A stretch of DNA of 39,326 nucleotides from NCBI GenBank assembly GCA_903820035.1, contig CAIJFT010000217.1:1-39326 (forward strand). The letters are read 5' to 3'. The DNA comes from an uncultured Opitutia bacterium. Its GTDB lineage: Bacteria > Verrucomicrobiota > Verrucomicrobiia > Opitutales > Opitutaceae. Shown here piece by piece: positions 17,065 through 26,410 of the stretch (the stretch's first letter is position 1; each line of letters opens with the position of its first letter). The position numbers and the translations under genes are program-made. The notes beneath the pieces were generated by a model that did not search any database, was not told the origin of the DNA, and saw only the letters and a list, made by a program, of their open reading frames with translations.

Positions 17065-20000
17065 ATGATACGCCCCCGGTCTTCCTTCCGCTTCCGAAGC
17101 ATCTGCTCCTGCGCTTTGCTTGGGGCGTATATTTCGTGGTCCGTGCTGCTCGCCGCGGAGGCAGGCCCGAAGCCGTTTGATCTCCCGGCTGACACCGCAG
17201 AGCAGTCCCTCAAGCGGCTTGCGGAGCAGTCGGGGCGCGAGGTTCTATTCTTGGCGGACGCAGTGGAGAATGTGCGGACCCAAGCGGTCAAGGGCGAGAT
17301 GACGCCCCGCGCTGCGCTCGATGCGATGCTCGCGGGCACGGCCTTAACCGGGGTTGAGGATGCCACGACCGGGGCAATCACCATCCGGCGAGGTCAACTT
17401 TTGCCCCCAAAGACCCTCGCCGCGCCGCGCGTTGCCATGTCCTCGGCGCGGTCGGCGGTGGATCAGTCGAATGAGGTCGTCGAGCTCTCCCCTTTCGAAA
17501 TATCGGAATCCGTCGACGACAAGTGGAACGCCACGTCCACCCTCCTTGGCAACCGCACCGGCCAGGAACTGGTGAAAGTGCCGGTGACGGTGGATGTGCT
17601 TACCCGTGACTTCATGAACGATATCGGCGTCTTCAACCTCGAGGATGCCGCCGCCTTCGTCTCGGGCGTAACCTCGGTTCCGCGCATCGAAGCCAAAAGC
17701 GACAACGACCGCCTGACCTTTCGCGGCCTGACCAGCGGCGGCAGTGGCAACGTTTTCTCCCCACTCTCCTCGCGCAATTTCTTCCCGTGGATGGTGCCGT
17801 CCGACACGTATAACGTTGAGCGCTTCGATTTCGGCAAAGGCTCGAACTCCCTCATGTTTGGCGACTCCGCGCCGGGTGGCCAAGCGACCACCACCACGAA
17901 ACGCGCGCGCTTTATCAACTCGAATGAGGGCCTTGCCTTATACGACAGCTTCGGCTCCTACCGGCTGCAATTCGATCTGAACCGTAAAATCAACCGCCAG
18001 TTTGCGCTCCGCCTGAACGTCGTTAACCGCTCCGAAAAAAGCTATGTCGAGGGCAACTATCAGCGCTTTCGTGCCGCCGACCTCGCCGTCACCTACCGTC
18101 CGTTTGCGAATACTGTCGTCAGTCTCGAAGCGGAGCGTGGTCAGTTTCAGCGCCGCCGCGCCGACAACTACGCCGCCATCCGCGATGTTGCCGCCCCTGG
18201 TCGCTCATTCGCCACCAACAACCGCTGGGTTTACACTTCCGACGGTGAGATTATCCACCGCACCAGTACGAACCCCGCCGCGATTGATCGCACCGGCACG
18301 GGCGGCAACGTCCTGTCGCTACTCGAAGGCCAGACCGTCGCGGTGCGCATGCCGAACGGCACCCAGAAACTGTTCCACGGCCTCGACCGCACCTTCAACC
18401 TGCGCGGGTTCGGCGACTACCTCGACCGGCCCTACAATGTCGTCACGGTCATGGTCGAGCAGAACCTCGGCAAGCTCTCGCTGCAGCTATCCTACAATCA
18501 GCAGTTCCAGCATCAGGATCGCAACGATGTCGCCTTCGGCGCGGGTGTGACCACCGCGCCGGTGATCGACGTCGACGGCACCGGGCGTCCCTACATCGAC
18601 ATGCCGGGAAATATCGCGACGTACAAAGTCTTCGGCAATACGCTGAAAGCCGGCCGCCTCTCCGCCGCTTATCCCTTTGAATTCGGCAGCTGGATGACCC
18701 AGCATCTCGTGGTCACCGCCACGCGCAGTCGGGACTACGCGGTCAACCGGCGCTTCGGACTGGCGAATACGGCCGAACCGGGACCTGCGGCCAACAACCT
18801 CCTGCAGTTTCGCGCCTACCTCGATGACCCCGGCGCACTCAGTAACGGCGGTTGGAATCGTTTTCTCCTCAGCAATCTTCCGCACACGCCGACCTTCGAG
18901 CCAACGGTGTTCGAGAGCTACCTGCAGACCGGTCCATTCATCGATGTTCGTTACACCCGCAACTATACCGCGTCGACCTCTGGTGCATACTTTGGCGGGC
19001 GGCTAAACTCGCTCGTCGGCATTAGCTATAACCAACTTTCCCGCAAGAATCCGGTCGACGCCGCCTATGCAACCGACGCCCGGGGGTTCGTCACTTTCTT
19101 CAAGACCCCCGAAGAGGCGCCGGCGATGTATCGCTATGATCCCAAATACACCCTCACCGCCAAAAGCTGGCTCGCCGGTCTGACCTACGCGCTCCTCAAG
19201 ACTGAAAACGTCAGCGTCAACCTCTACGGCATTTACTCCCAGTCGTTCAACTTTCAGTCCCAACTCACCTTCACCGGCAGGGACCTCGGTCCGAGCCAGG
19301 GCCGCACCTATGAGGCCGGGGTCAAAGGCGATTTACTGCAGGGCAAGGTCTTCTACACCGTCGCCGCCTACCAGATCGAACGACAGCACATGGGCTATGC
19401 CTGGAGCCCAGACACGGTCACCCCTTCGCAATTCGAAGACCTCTTCAATCCGAACAAGCTCCTGCCGAGCGATCCCGCCTATTTTCACGTCGAGACCGGT
19501 CTGGGCAACGAGCGGCGCACCGTCGACTCGCAGGAAAAATCGGCCGGAGCCGAACTCACCCTGATTGGAAAACGCCTCCATGGACTCCAAGTCCGCCTGA
19601 CGTTCTCGAAAACCAAGGTCGAAGCCACGCGCGACTTCTCCGACTTCCAGCGCCTACTCGAAGCCGCGCTCGCTCGCACCGCCGCCGCCAATGCCCCCGG
19701 GGGCGACCGCACGCAGGCGGAGAACGCGACCTACCTCACCAACGCCCAGGATATCCTTGCCGCCAATACCAACATCACCGTCGTCACCGGGCGCCGGAGC
19801 GCGCCCTACACCGGCAGTTTCGTGCTCGACTACCAATTTACCCGACCCGCCGGCCTGCGCCTCGGACTGACCGGTGTGTGGACGCCCGACTACAATCTGG
19901 CGATTTTCAATACCACGGTTTTTCGCGGCGGTGCGTCCTGTCCGCTTGGTCTCTATGTCATATATGACCAGCGCATATTTCGGCAACGGACAAGCCTCCG

Positions 20001-20157
20001 ACTCGGACTAAACCGGGTTTACGACCTCGCGCAGGGCAACAGCGACTACTACAAAACTGGCGCGAACAGCCTGAGCACCGTCACCGGCAACCCCAGCTAT
20101 ATTTATCGCTATACGGAACCAATCACCGCCACCCTCAGCGCAACGGTGAAATTCTGA
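17065..20157 (+). CDS. TonB-dependent receptor with STN signalling domain (FecA-like)
   Basis: 1030 residues. After a signal sequence (CALLGAYISWSVLLAAEA) comes an STN domain, residues about 37-108 (FDLPADTAEQSLKRLAEQSG ... TPRAALDAMLAGTALT), which passes ligand status to FecR. A linker leads to the TonB-box region (VVELSPFEIS, about 138) and the plug (VPVTVDVLTRDFMNDIG, DNDRLTFRGL, VERFDFGKGSNSLMFG). The rest is the 22-strand barrel, ending in the beta-signal ATLSATVKF. It resembles ferrisiderophore/FpvA-like receptors of Opitutaceae, but the ligand cannot be told. Downstream are two secreted metallo-beta-lactamase proteins, an unusual partnership. Start fixed by the signal peptide; no strong Shine-Dalgarno. 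Confidence 0.92.
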   Translation: MIRPRSSFRFRSICSCALLGAYISWSVLLAAEAGPKPFDLPADTAEQSLKRLAEQSGREVLFLADAVENVRTQAVKGEMTPRAALDAMLAGTALTGVEDATTGAITIRRGQLLPPKTLAAPRVAMSSARSAVDQSNEVVELSPFEISESVDDKWNATSTLLGNRTGQELVKVPVTVDVLTRDFMNDIGVFNLEDAAAFVSGVTSVPRIEAKSDNDRLTFRGLTSGGSGNVFSPLSSRNFFPWMVPSDTYNVERFDFGKGSNSLMFGDSAPGGQATTTTKRARFINSNEGLALYDSFGSYRLQFDLNRKINRQFALRLNVVNRSEKSYVEGNYQRFRAADLAVTYRPFANTVVSLEAERGQFQRRRADNYAAIRDVAAPGRSFATNNRWVYTSDGEIIHRTSTNPAAIDRTGTGGNVLSLLEGQTVAVRMPNGTQKLFHGLDRTFNLRGFGDYLDRPYNVVTVMVEQNLGKLSLQLSYNQQFQHQDRNDVAFGAGVTTAPVIDVDGTGRPYIDMPGNIATYKVFGNTLKAGRLSAAYPFEFGSWMTQHLVVTATRSRDYAVNRRFGLANTAEPGPAANNLLQFRAYLDDPGALSNGGWNRFLLSNLPHTPTFEPTVFESYLQTGPFIDVRYTRNYTASTSGAYFGGRLNSLVGISYNQLSRKNPVDAAYATDARGFVTFFKTPEEAPAMYRYDPKYTLTAKSWLAGLTYALLKTENVSVNLYGIYSQSFNFQSQLTFTGRDLGPSQGRTYEAGVKGDLLQGKVFYTVAAYQIERQHMGYAWSPDTVTPSQFEDLFNPNKLLPSDPAYFHVETGLGNERRTVDSQEKSAGAELTLIGKRLHGLQVRLTFSKTKVEATRDFSDFQRLLEAALARTAAANAPGGDRTQAENATYLTNAQDILAANTNITVVTGRRSAPYTGSFVLDYQFTRPAGLRLGLTGVWTPDYNLAIFNTTVFRGGASCPLGLYVIYDQRIFRQRTSLRLGLNRVYDLAQGNSDYYKTGANSLSTVTGNPSYIYRYTEPITATLSATVKF

Positions 20158-20332
20158 TCCTCTTCGCCATTACCCTATTTCAATTGAGACTTAATCGGCG
20201 ACGAAGTGATTCCGAATCCCCCGCTCGCACGAGGCCGACCGATTTAGTTCCGGCACCCGACATCCCCACGGGTTGCGCCGCCCATGCGACCATGATTCCG
20301 CCTATTGCTTTTCAACTCCTGACTGCTTCTCG

Positions 20333-21655
20333 ATGACCGCCACGCTTTCCGCTTTCAGGGCCGGGTCTTCGATTGCGCGCTTACTCGTGCTGGCGATGCT
20401 CACGGTGCATCGTTCCGCCAGCAGCGCTCCGGTGCCGGGCAAGCCGCTGCCAAGTTGGGAGCGAGGAATGCTCGATATTCATCAGATCAACACCGGCACC
20501 GGGAACGCAGCCTTCTTCGTTCTGCCTGACGGCACCACCTTGCTGCTGGATGCCGGGGCCGGCTATCGCGAGGATAAGGTCAAGTCGCGTTACGATGCCC
20601 CCCAGCGACCGAACGCTTCACGACGCCCTGGGCAGTGGATCGGACGCTATGTACAGCGGATGCATCCGGATGGGGACGCTGGCGCACTGGACTACGTCGT
20701 ACTTACCCACTTCCACGGCGATCATATCGGTGGTCTGGGGCCTTCCTCGCCGCAAGCCCCGGCCGGGGCATACCGATTGACCGGAATTGCAGATTTAGCG
20801 GAGACGGTGCGGATTCGGAAACTGCTTGATCGCGGTTGGCCACGGTATGATTTCCCCGCCCGGTCCGGTGGCGAGCTGATGCTCAACTATCGGGCCTTTC
20901 TGCAGTGGCAGATCGAAAATCGCGCGCTGCAGGTTGAGGCCTTTGCTCCTGGTCGGTCAGACCAACTTGTACTCCTGCGCGCCCCCCAGGAATTTCCCGA
21001 CTTCGAGATTCGAAATCTGGCAGCTAATGGCCGGGTCTGGACCGGGAGTGGCACAACCACCCGCAGTCGTTTTCCGGCAGGCGCCGTGCCGAGTGAAAAT
21101 AATTGCAGCACGGCCCTTCGTCTTTCCTACGGGGCATTCTCGTATTTTAGCGGCGGGGATTTGTCCGGTACGCCGGAAACCAACCGCGGGGCTTGGACCG
21201 AAATGGAATCGGCCGTGGCATGGGTCTGCGGCCCGGTCGACGTGGCATTATTGAATCATCACGGTTCACCAACCGACGTCGCCAACGCCTTTTTCCTGAG
21301 TGTGCTTCAACCTCGAATTCACGTCATTTCAGTCTACGCCGCGAGCCAACCAGGCCCGGACGTGCTCAGGCGAATGTTGTCGGAACGTTCCTACCCCGGG
21401 CCGCGCGATATCTTCGCGACCAACTGGCAATGGCCCGGGCGACGCGAACACATGGTCAAACTCTTCGGCGAGACCGACACGGCGTGGTTGGTGGACCGGA
21501 TCAATCATTTCACGGCGAACCAAGGGCATGTGTTGGTCCGAGTCGAACCGGGAGGGAACCAGTATCGCATCATCATAATCGACGATCAGCATGAACCAGG
21601 GGACGTCGTGTCCGTGCATGGCCCATTTACCGCCCGAAACTCGACCGCCCCATGA
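20333..21655 (+). CDS. Secreted ComEC-like metallo-beta-lactamase-fold protein 1
   Basis: 440 residues from ATG 20333; the frame is open further upstream (20273) but this start gives the signal peptide (IARLLVLAMLTVHRSASSA). The MBL core opens with GMLDIHQINTGTGNAAFFVL and LLLDAGAGY, then the metal motif THFHGDHIGG (His126), a later Asp in FSGGDLSG and a His in LLNHHGSP, the set of zinc ligands in ComEC/Rec2-type hydrolases. Unlike ComEC it has no membrane domain and is exported alone. It overlaps the next gene as ATGA, and the two are paralogous. Role unknown; candidate phosphodiester or nucleic-acid hydrolase of the periplasm, by family analogy only. Confidence 0.85.
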   Translation: MTATLSAFRAGSSIARLLVLAMLTVHRSASSAPVPGKPLPSWERGMLDIHQINTGTGNAAFFVLPDGTTLLLDAGAGYREDKVKSRYDAPQRPNASRRPGQWIGRYVQRMHPDGDAGALDYVVLTHFHGDHIGGLGPSSPQAPAGAYRLTGIADLAETVRIRKLLDRGWPRYDFPARSGGELMLNYRAFLQWQIENRALQVEAFAPGRSDQLVLLRAPQEFPDFEIRNLAANGRVWTGSGTTTRSRFPAGAVPSENNCSTALRLSYGAFSYFSGGDLSGTPETNRGAWTEMESAVAWVCGPVDVALLNHHGSPTDVANAFFLSVLQPRIHVISVYAASQPGPDVLRRMLSERSYPGPRDIFATNWQWPGRREHMVKLFGETDTAWLVDRINHFTANQGHVLVRVEPGGNQYRIIIIDDQHEPGDVVSVHGPFTARNSTAP

Positions 21656-22902
21656 AATATCGTTTACGGAAATCGTGCTTCCTCGGGGTCGTCCTTTTCG
21701 CTTTCAGCCTGCGGCTCGTGCGGGGTGAGGATGCCGTCGGGCGCGAAATCGAGCCTTGGCAACCAGGGATGCTCGATATCCATCAAATCAGCAGCGGCCG
21801 GGGCAATGCCGGGCTCTATATTTTCCCCGACGGCACATCGATGCTGGTTGATGCCGGCGAGCTTCCTCGCAAGACCCCCCGCCAGACTCCAGACCGACCG
21901 GATGGCACGCGCCCGGCCGGTGAATGGGTTGCCCGCTACCTGCTTCATGCACTTGGGCACGACCCACACCCGTCGCTCGACTACGCGCTGATCACCCATT
22001 TTCACGATGATCACATGGGCGGGATATCGGGCAGCCAGCACAAGTCTCGGACGGGTGACTACCAACTCACGGGTATGACGTGGGTCGGCGATAATTTTCA
22101 GATCAAAACGATGTTGGACCGGGGTTGGCCAGATTACGCCTATCCCAAGCCGATCGCAGATGCCGCCACCAGAAACTATCGTGGATTTGTTCGTTGGCAG
22201 TCCGCCAACAACGGCATGAAAGCGGAGCGGTTTTTGCCGGGCCGCAACGACCAAATCGTCCTGAAGAAATATCCCGCCAAGTATCCGAACTTCGAAGTCC
22301 GTAACGTGGGTGCGAACGGCGAGATTTGGACCGGGGTAGGCAGGGAGACCCGTCAACATTTCCCGGGCCTGTCTGGCGTGCCGCCAGCCGATTGGCCGAC
22401 CGAGAACATGTGCAGCATTGCCTTCCGCGTGAGCTACGGGAAATTTGATTATTTTTGCGGGGGCGACCTACCCGGGCTTCCGCCGGAGGGGTTCCCGGTG
22501 TGGCACGACGTCGAAACGCCGGTCGCCCAAGCCGTCGGTCCGGTCGAGGCTGCGATCCTAAACCACCATGGCTACCTTGACTCACAAAACGAATTCTTCG
22601 TCGGCACCTTGCGGCCGCGCGTGTGGATTATTTCGACGTGGGACTCCGGGCACCCGACGGCCCGAGTTTGGCAGCGGCTCCGGTCCGAACGTGTCTACGC
22701 CGGGCCGCGAGACGTGTTTGCAACGGATCTCCACCCGGCCACCCGAAATGTCGTCATGGGCATTGAGAAACTGACGAGTGATCACGGTCACATCGTTTTG
22801 CGCGTCGCGCCTGGAGGCGGTGAATATCGGGTGGTGATTGTGGACGACACGTCTGAAAGCCATCGGGTCACAAAGAGTTTTGGACCATTCGGGTCGCGTT
22901 AA
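21652..22902 (+). CDS. Secreted ComEC-like metallo-beta-lactamase-fold protein 2
   Basis: 416 residues, start ATG overlapping the previous stop (ATGA, 21652-21655). Signal peptide (FLGVVLFAFSLRLVRG). It repeats the architecture of its neighbour: QPGMLDIHQISSGRGNAGLY, MLVDAGELP, THFHDDHMGG (His116), YFCGGDLPG, ILNHHGYLDS, and also the shared non-catalytic phrases LDRGWP, RNYRGFVRWQ, FEVRNVGANGEIWTG, and YAGPRDVFATD. The two thus arose by tandem duplication and diverged substantially. All expected zinc ligands remain in both. Together with the sigma/FecR/receptor genes upstream, this suggests a secreted two-enzyme step linked to uptake of a specific ligand. Confidence 0.85.
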   Translation: MKYRLRKSCFLGVVLFAFSLRLVRGEDAVGREIEPWQPGMLDIHQISSGRGNAGLYIFPDGTSMLVDAGELPRKTPRQTPDRPDGTRPAGEWVARYLLHALGHDPHPSLDYALITHFHDDHMGGISGSQHKSRTGDYQLTGMTWVGDNFQIKTMLDRGWPDYAYPKPIADAATRNYRGFVRWQSANNGMKAERFLPGRNDQIVLKKYPAKYPNFEVRNVGANGEIWTGVGRETRQHFPGLSGVPPADWPTENMCSIAFRVSYGKFDYFCGGDLPGLPPEGFPVWHDVETPVAQAVGPVEAAILNHHGYLDSQNEFFVGTLRPRVWIISTWDSGHPTARVWQRLRSERVYAGPRDVFATDLHPATRNVVMGIEKLTSDHGHIVLRVAPGGGEYRVVIVDDTSESHRVTKSFGPFGSR

Positions 22903-22951
22903 CTTTTACCATAAACCTAAATCCCGCGGTTGAAACGCGAGACGTGAGAAC

Positions 22952-23019
22952 GGGTCAGGGCGAAACTTGCAACCGCATGGGCTGACCGAGCCGGGCGGTT
23001 GCACGTTTCGGCCGACCCC
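22952..23019. repeat. 68-bp palindromic repeat, copy 2
   Basis: The left arm GGGTCAGGGCGAAACTTGCA and the right arm GTTGCACGTTTCGGCCGACC are near-reverse complements around a centre containing CTGACCGAGCC. It matches the copy at 39094-39161 at 58 of 68 positions, and one arm recurs at 3811. Located between two convergent transcription units (metallo-beta-lactamase gene and receptor), a typical place for REP- or MITE-like elements. Confidence 0.8.
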
Positions 23020-23071
23020 GAGCGGAGCTCGCCAGTCATTCCCTGAGAATTCCTTGTGAATTTCTTGAGCC

Positions 23072-26000
23072 TCAAAAGGACTTCGTCAGATCAAGCGTCC
23101 AAGTTCGCCCCACGATGAGCCCGCCATGGACCGCCGGGTTGTAACCGAAGGCACCGGAGGCAAGTGGCGGGGGGGTATTCGCAAGGTTGATGACACCAAG
23201 GCGGACGGTCGTATGCTTGAGCCACTCGCGAGCATTCGCGGCAAAGTGATAGGCCAGCGAAGTATTGAAGGTCAGCGTGTCTCTTAAAATATACCGATAT
23301 TGATTGGCTCCGTTGGTGAAGATTTTAGCGATGTAGGAGGGCTTCCCCATTGTCTCGTAAACAGATGCCGTAGTGGTAGCGCCATCCTGTGAAGCTCCTG
23401 CGTAATAGGCGCCGAGCACTCCGGCCCAATTCCCCTTGCGCCATGAGACAGTAGTGGTTCCGCGCCAGCGCGAGGCGCCGTTCGAGTTAAGATTGTCCGC
23501 CACGACCTTTGCCAAATTTGGTGGCACAGAGGTCGAGTTGGACTTGATCAGATAAGCCCAATCCGAATTGACCGTGATTTTGCCGATAGGCAGCACCGGC
23601 AACACATAATTGAGTCCTAAATCCCAGCCCGAGTCATAGCCTTCCGCGAGGTTGAAAAAGGGCGTGCTAAATGAGAAGATTCTTCCCGCCACCGCCTGCG
23701 GGTTGCCGAGATTGGTCGCATTGTAGGCGGCGAAATTTGCGATATCCTGATTGGCTGGAGCAATGCGAGTTATCGCCAGATCCCCCTTGTAGGCGGCCGT
23801 GCCACTACCAACATCGATCGAGCCGATGGGAATACCTGCGGACAGTTGTTTTTTAGTATAGGCCTGCAACAGCGCGGTATCGCTTATATAGATATCTCCC
23901 GCTGCTCGCTGCCCCACTACATTGACCCGGCTGATCTGCCAGTAATCGGCCGAAAGACTCAATCCCCTGACCTTGGGCACATCGAATACGATGCCAGCGC
24001 TCTTCCCCTTGGATTCGGCCGCCTTGAGCTGCGGATTCCCGCCAAAATAATTGCGTTGCGAGTAACCGCCCTCGTTAGTCACTGGATTGCGGTAAAGGTC
24101 GATACTGCCTTGTCCGGCACCGGCAGTCCACCGGGTGCTGGTGTAGAGTGCAGGTAGGCTTGGTGCGATGAAGCCCTCGTTATATGATGCACGCAGCATG
24201 ACAAACTGAAGGGGTTTCCAGTTTACTCCAACCTTGGGTTTCCTTGTGTCTCCAAAATCGTTGAAGCGCTCGTAACGGGCCGAGGCTGTGACCTCGAAGG
24301 TATTGAATAGCGGAATGCGGTTCTTGATTCCCACCAGCGGAATCACAGTTTCGGCGTAGAAACTGATAACGGTGCGATCGCCGCTGACGTTGGGCCTCGG
24401 AGGATGGAGCAAGAAGTCATTGTCCAAAGGATCCAAACCCGAGCTGGCGGGACTTTCTCCGGCGAAAGCATCCCGGATGTCTTTCAGGTCCTCTCTGCGA
24501 TATTCACCTCCGAGTGCTACGTGGATGTCGCCACTCCACAGTGGGTAGACCCGTCCGGTGGCGTGGGCATCAATACTCGAGATAGAACTCTCGGCACCGC
24601 GTCCGAAGGTCGCGGCAAACGTGGAGACGACTGGTCCTGGATTTGTGTATGGCTGGTCAACCACCACCGCGCCGCCCTGGGTCTTGAAGGTATAGCCGAA
24701 GGGATTGTATGCCGTCGTCTTACTCGTCTGCATGAGCGCCTGCTGCAGCAGGCTTTCCCTCACATCATGAAGGCCCTCATCTGTTTCTTTGACCCTGTTG
24801 TAGAAGGCGGCGGTTTCCCACGTCCACGTGTTGGCGATCTTGCCCCTAAATCCTACGGTCATACGATAGACATCGGCCGCGGTCATTACTTTTTCCGTCG
24901 GCAGGTCCAGGAGGGTCACTGACACCAGATTGATTGAACGCGGGGTTCCCGTGATACGGGGCGAACCGTCCCCGTTGGGAGCGCCAGCAGCATCAAAGTA
25001 ACTGGAGCCATAGGGATTGAAGGGATTGTTCACCGCCATCGGCGCCAGTTTGTCGGTAGTCGGGGCATTTAGCACCAGAGGCTGACGAACCATACTGGAT
25101 TCCGATTTATAATAGGATAATTCTGAAAAGAATGTGATGCGTTTATTTAGATCATATTCCAGCGATAAGAACGAATTCAGTCGGCGACTGCGTGGTTGGG
25201 CCATGCCAGTCCTGTTCGGATCGTAATAGAACTCAGGATTGTTGGCCCGCGTTGGGCCAGCAGAAGTCAGAGTCACCACGCCATTAACCGGCCGAAAGTA
25301 ATTGTTACTCGTGCCAGTTCCGATGAAGAATGTGGGGAAATACCCTCGAGCGGTGGTGCCATCAAAAGCACCGCCTAAAGTATTGAATGGCGCCGGTGCC
25401 GCCGCCGAATGGTTCGCGCTGGCGGTAAAACTGCGATCGCGAAGATAAATAGAATCACGATAGAGGGCCTCTATCGTGGTCATGAATCGACCCCGCCCCT
25501 CGGCGAAGTTTTTTCCGTAGGTAAGCGCGGTCTGCACATATTGTCCCCCGCCATCCTCCGGAAAGCCATAGCGCACCTTTAGCTCTGTCCCGATGAAATC
25601 GCGACGCATCACGTAATTGACCACTCCCCCGATTGCATCCGAACCATAGACGGCTGAAGCTCCATCGCGCAAAACTTCGATATGATCGATGCCCTGCGCC
25701 GGCAAATGATTCACATTCACTGAATGCGTTAGCGCCTGACTCATCGGGTTGGGGGCCAACCGGCGGCCATTGAGCAAAATCAGCGTACTGCCAGAGCCGA
25801 TATTGCGCAGATTGATGCTGGCATTGTCACCACGCGCTCCCGATGAACCTGTTTGCGTCTCGTTCAAAGGAACATTTGTGACTTGAGGTAAAGACGTGAG
25901 CAGATCCACCGGAGTGAAAGCATTGCGCGCTTCGATCGCCTCCTTGGTGATCACGGTGACTGGCAGCACCTTTTCCATATCCAGACGCCGGATGTTGGAT

Positions 26001-26260
26001 CCGGTGACCACGAATTGTTCGAGCGCGACGACCTCCTGATTCTTTTGAGGGCCTCGCTCGGAATCGGCGGCCTTGCTCGCCTCGGCCGCACCGACCGCCA
26101 CAGGCAGTCCCGGGGAAAAGACGGCGACGAGTGCCAGACGGGCCAGAACGCATGCCGTCCGGGACAGGCTCTTTGAGCTCAATTGAGGACGGAGGGTTAC
26201 GTCGGAAGCAGCTGGATAAAGCGGGGCGGTCCCACGACTCGAAGCAGATTTGTTGTTCAT
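23072..26260 (-). CDS. TonB-dependent receptor (sugar/organic-acid type, no STN)
   Basis: 1062 residues, minus strand. A long N-terminus contains the export signal (ACVLARLALVAVFSPGLPVA), then the TonB-box region VVALEQFVVTGSNIRRLD, the plug (LPVTVITKEAIEARNAFTP, SGSTLILLNGRRLAPNP, IDHIEVLRDGASAVYGSDAI) and a barrel ending GRTWTLDLTKSF. There is no STN domain, so uptake is probably controlled by a cytoplasmic regulator instead. It diverges from a LacI-family gene 140 bp away and lies next to the sugar-acid catabolic locus, so it is the likely outer-membrane gate for that substrate. Ligand not deducible. Confidence 0.92.
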   Translation of the reverse strand: MNNKSASSRGTAPLYPAASDVTLRPQLSSKSLSRTACVLARLALVAVFSPGLPVAVGAAEASKAADSERGPQKNQEVVALEQFVVTGSNIRRLDMEKVLPVTVITKEAIEARNAFTPVDLLTSLPQVTNVPLNETQTGSSGARGDNASINLRNIGSGSTLILLNGRRLAPNPMSQALTHSVNVNHLPAQGIDHIEVLRDGASAVYGSDAIGGVVNYVMRRDFIGTELKVRYGFPEDGGGQYVQTALTYGKNFAEGRGRFMTTIEALYRDSIYLRDRSFTASANHSAAAPAPFNTLGGAFDGTTARGYFPTFFIGTGTSNNYFRPVNGVVTLTSAGPTRANNPEFYYDPNRTGMAQPRSRRLNSFLSLEYDLNKRITFFSELSYYKSESSMVRQPLVLNAPTTDKLAPMAVNNPFNPYGSSYFDAAGAPNGDGSPRITGTPRSINLVSVTLLDLPTEKVMTAADVYRMTVGFRGKIANTWTWETAAFYNRVKETDEGLHDVRESLLQQALMQTSKTTAYNPFGYTFKTQGGAVVVDQPYTNPGPVVSTFAATFGRGAESSISSIDAHATGRVYPLWSGDIHVALGGEYRREDLKDIRDAFAGESPASSGLDPLDNDFLLHPPRPNVSGDRTVISFYAETVIPLVGIKNRIPLFNTFEVTASARYERFNDFGDTRKPKVGVNWKPLQFVMLRASYNEGFIAPSLPALYTSTRWTAGAGQGSIDLYRNPVTNEGGYSQRNYFGGNPQLKAAESKGKSAGIVFDVPKVRGLSLSADYWQISRVNVVGQRAAGDIYISDTALLQAYTKKQLSAGIPIGSIDVGSGTAAYKGDLAITRIAPANQDIANFAAYNATNLGNPQAVAGRIFSFSTPFFNLAEGYDSGWDLGLNYVLPVLPIGKITVNSDWAYLIKSNSTSVPPNLAKVVADNLNSNGASRWRGTTTVSWRKGNWAGVLGAYYAGASQDGATTTASVYETMGKPSYIAKIFTNGANQYRYILRDTLTFNTSLAYHFAANAREWLKHTTVRLGVINLANTPPPLASGAFGYNPAVHGGLIVGRTWTLDLTKSF

Positions 26261-26396
26261 GGTAATTCGCTGTCAGCTGGATGCACTCGCATGGGTGAGG
26301 CGTGGTCATGCCATCTAGAATTTCAGACGGCAGGCATTCTCCTCGGGGTAAGGTCCATCCCAGTCATGCTTCGCTTGACCCGCAAAAGCATTTAAG

Positions 26397-26410
26397 TGTT
26401 ATGATAACTC
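26397..26410. promoter_or_regulatory. Candidate LacI operator at lacI start
   Basis: TGTTATGATAACTC contains the perfect 11-base palindrome GTTATGATAAC (26398-26408). It overlaps the ATG at 26401 of the LacI-family gene and lies in the 140-bp region between the divergent receptor and regulator genes. Very similar sites occur at 32328 (13 of 14 identical) and 32483 (11 of 14). Inferred operator, untested. Confidence 0.55.
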
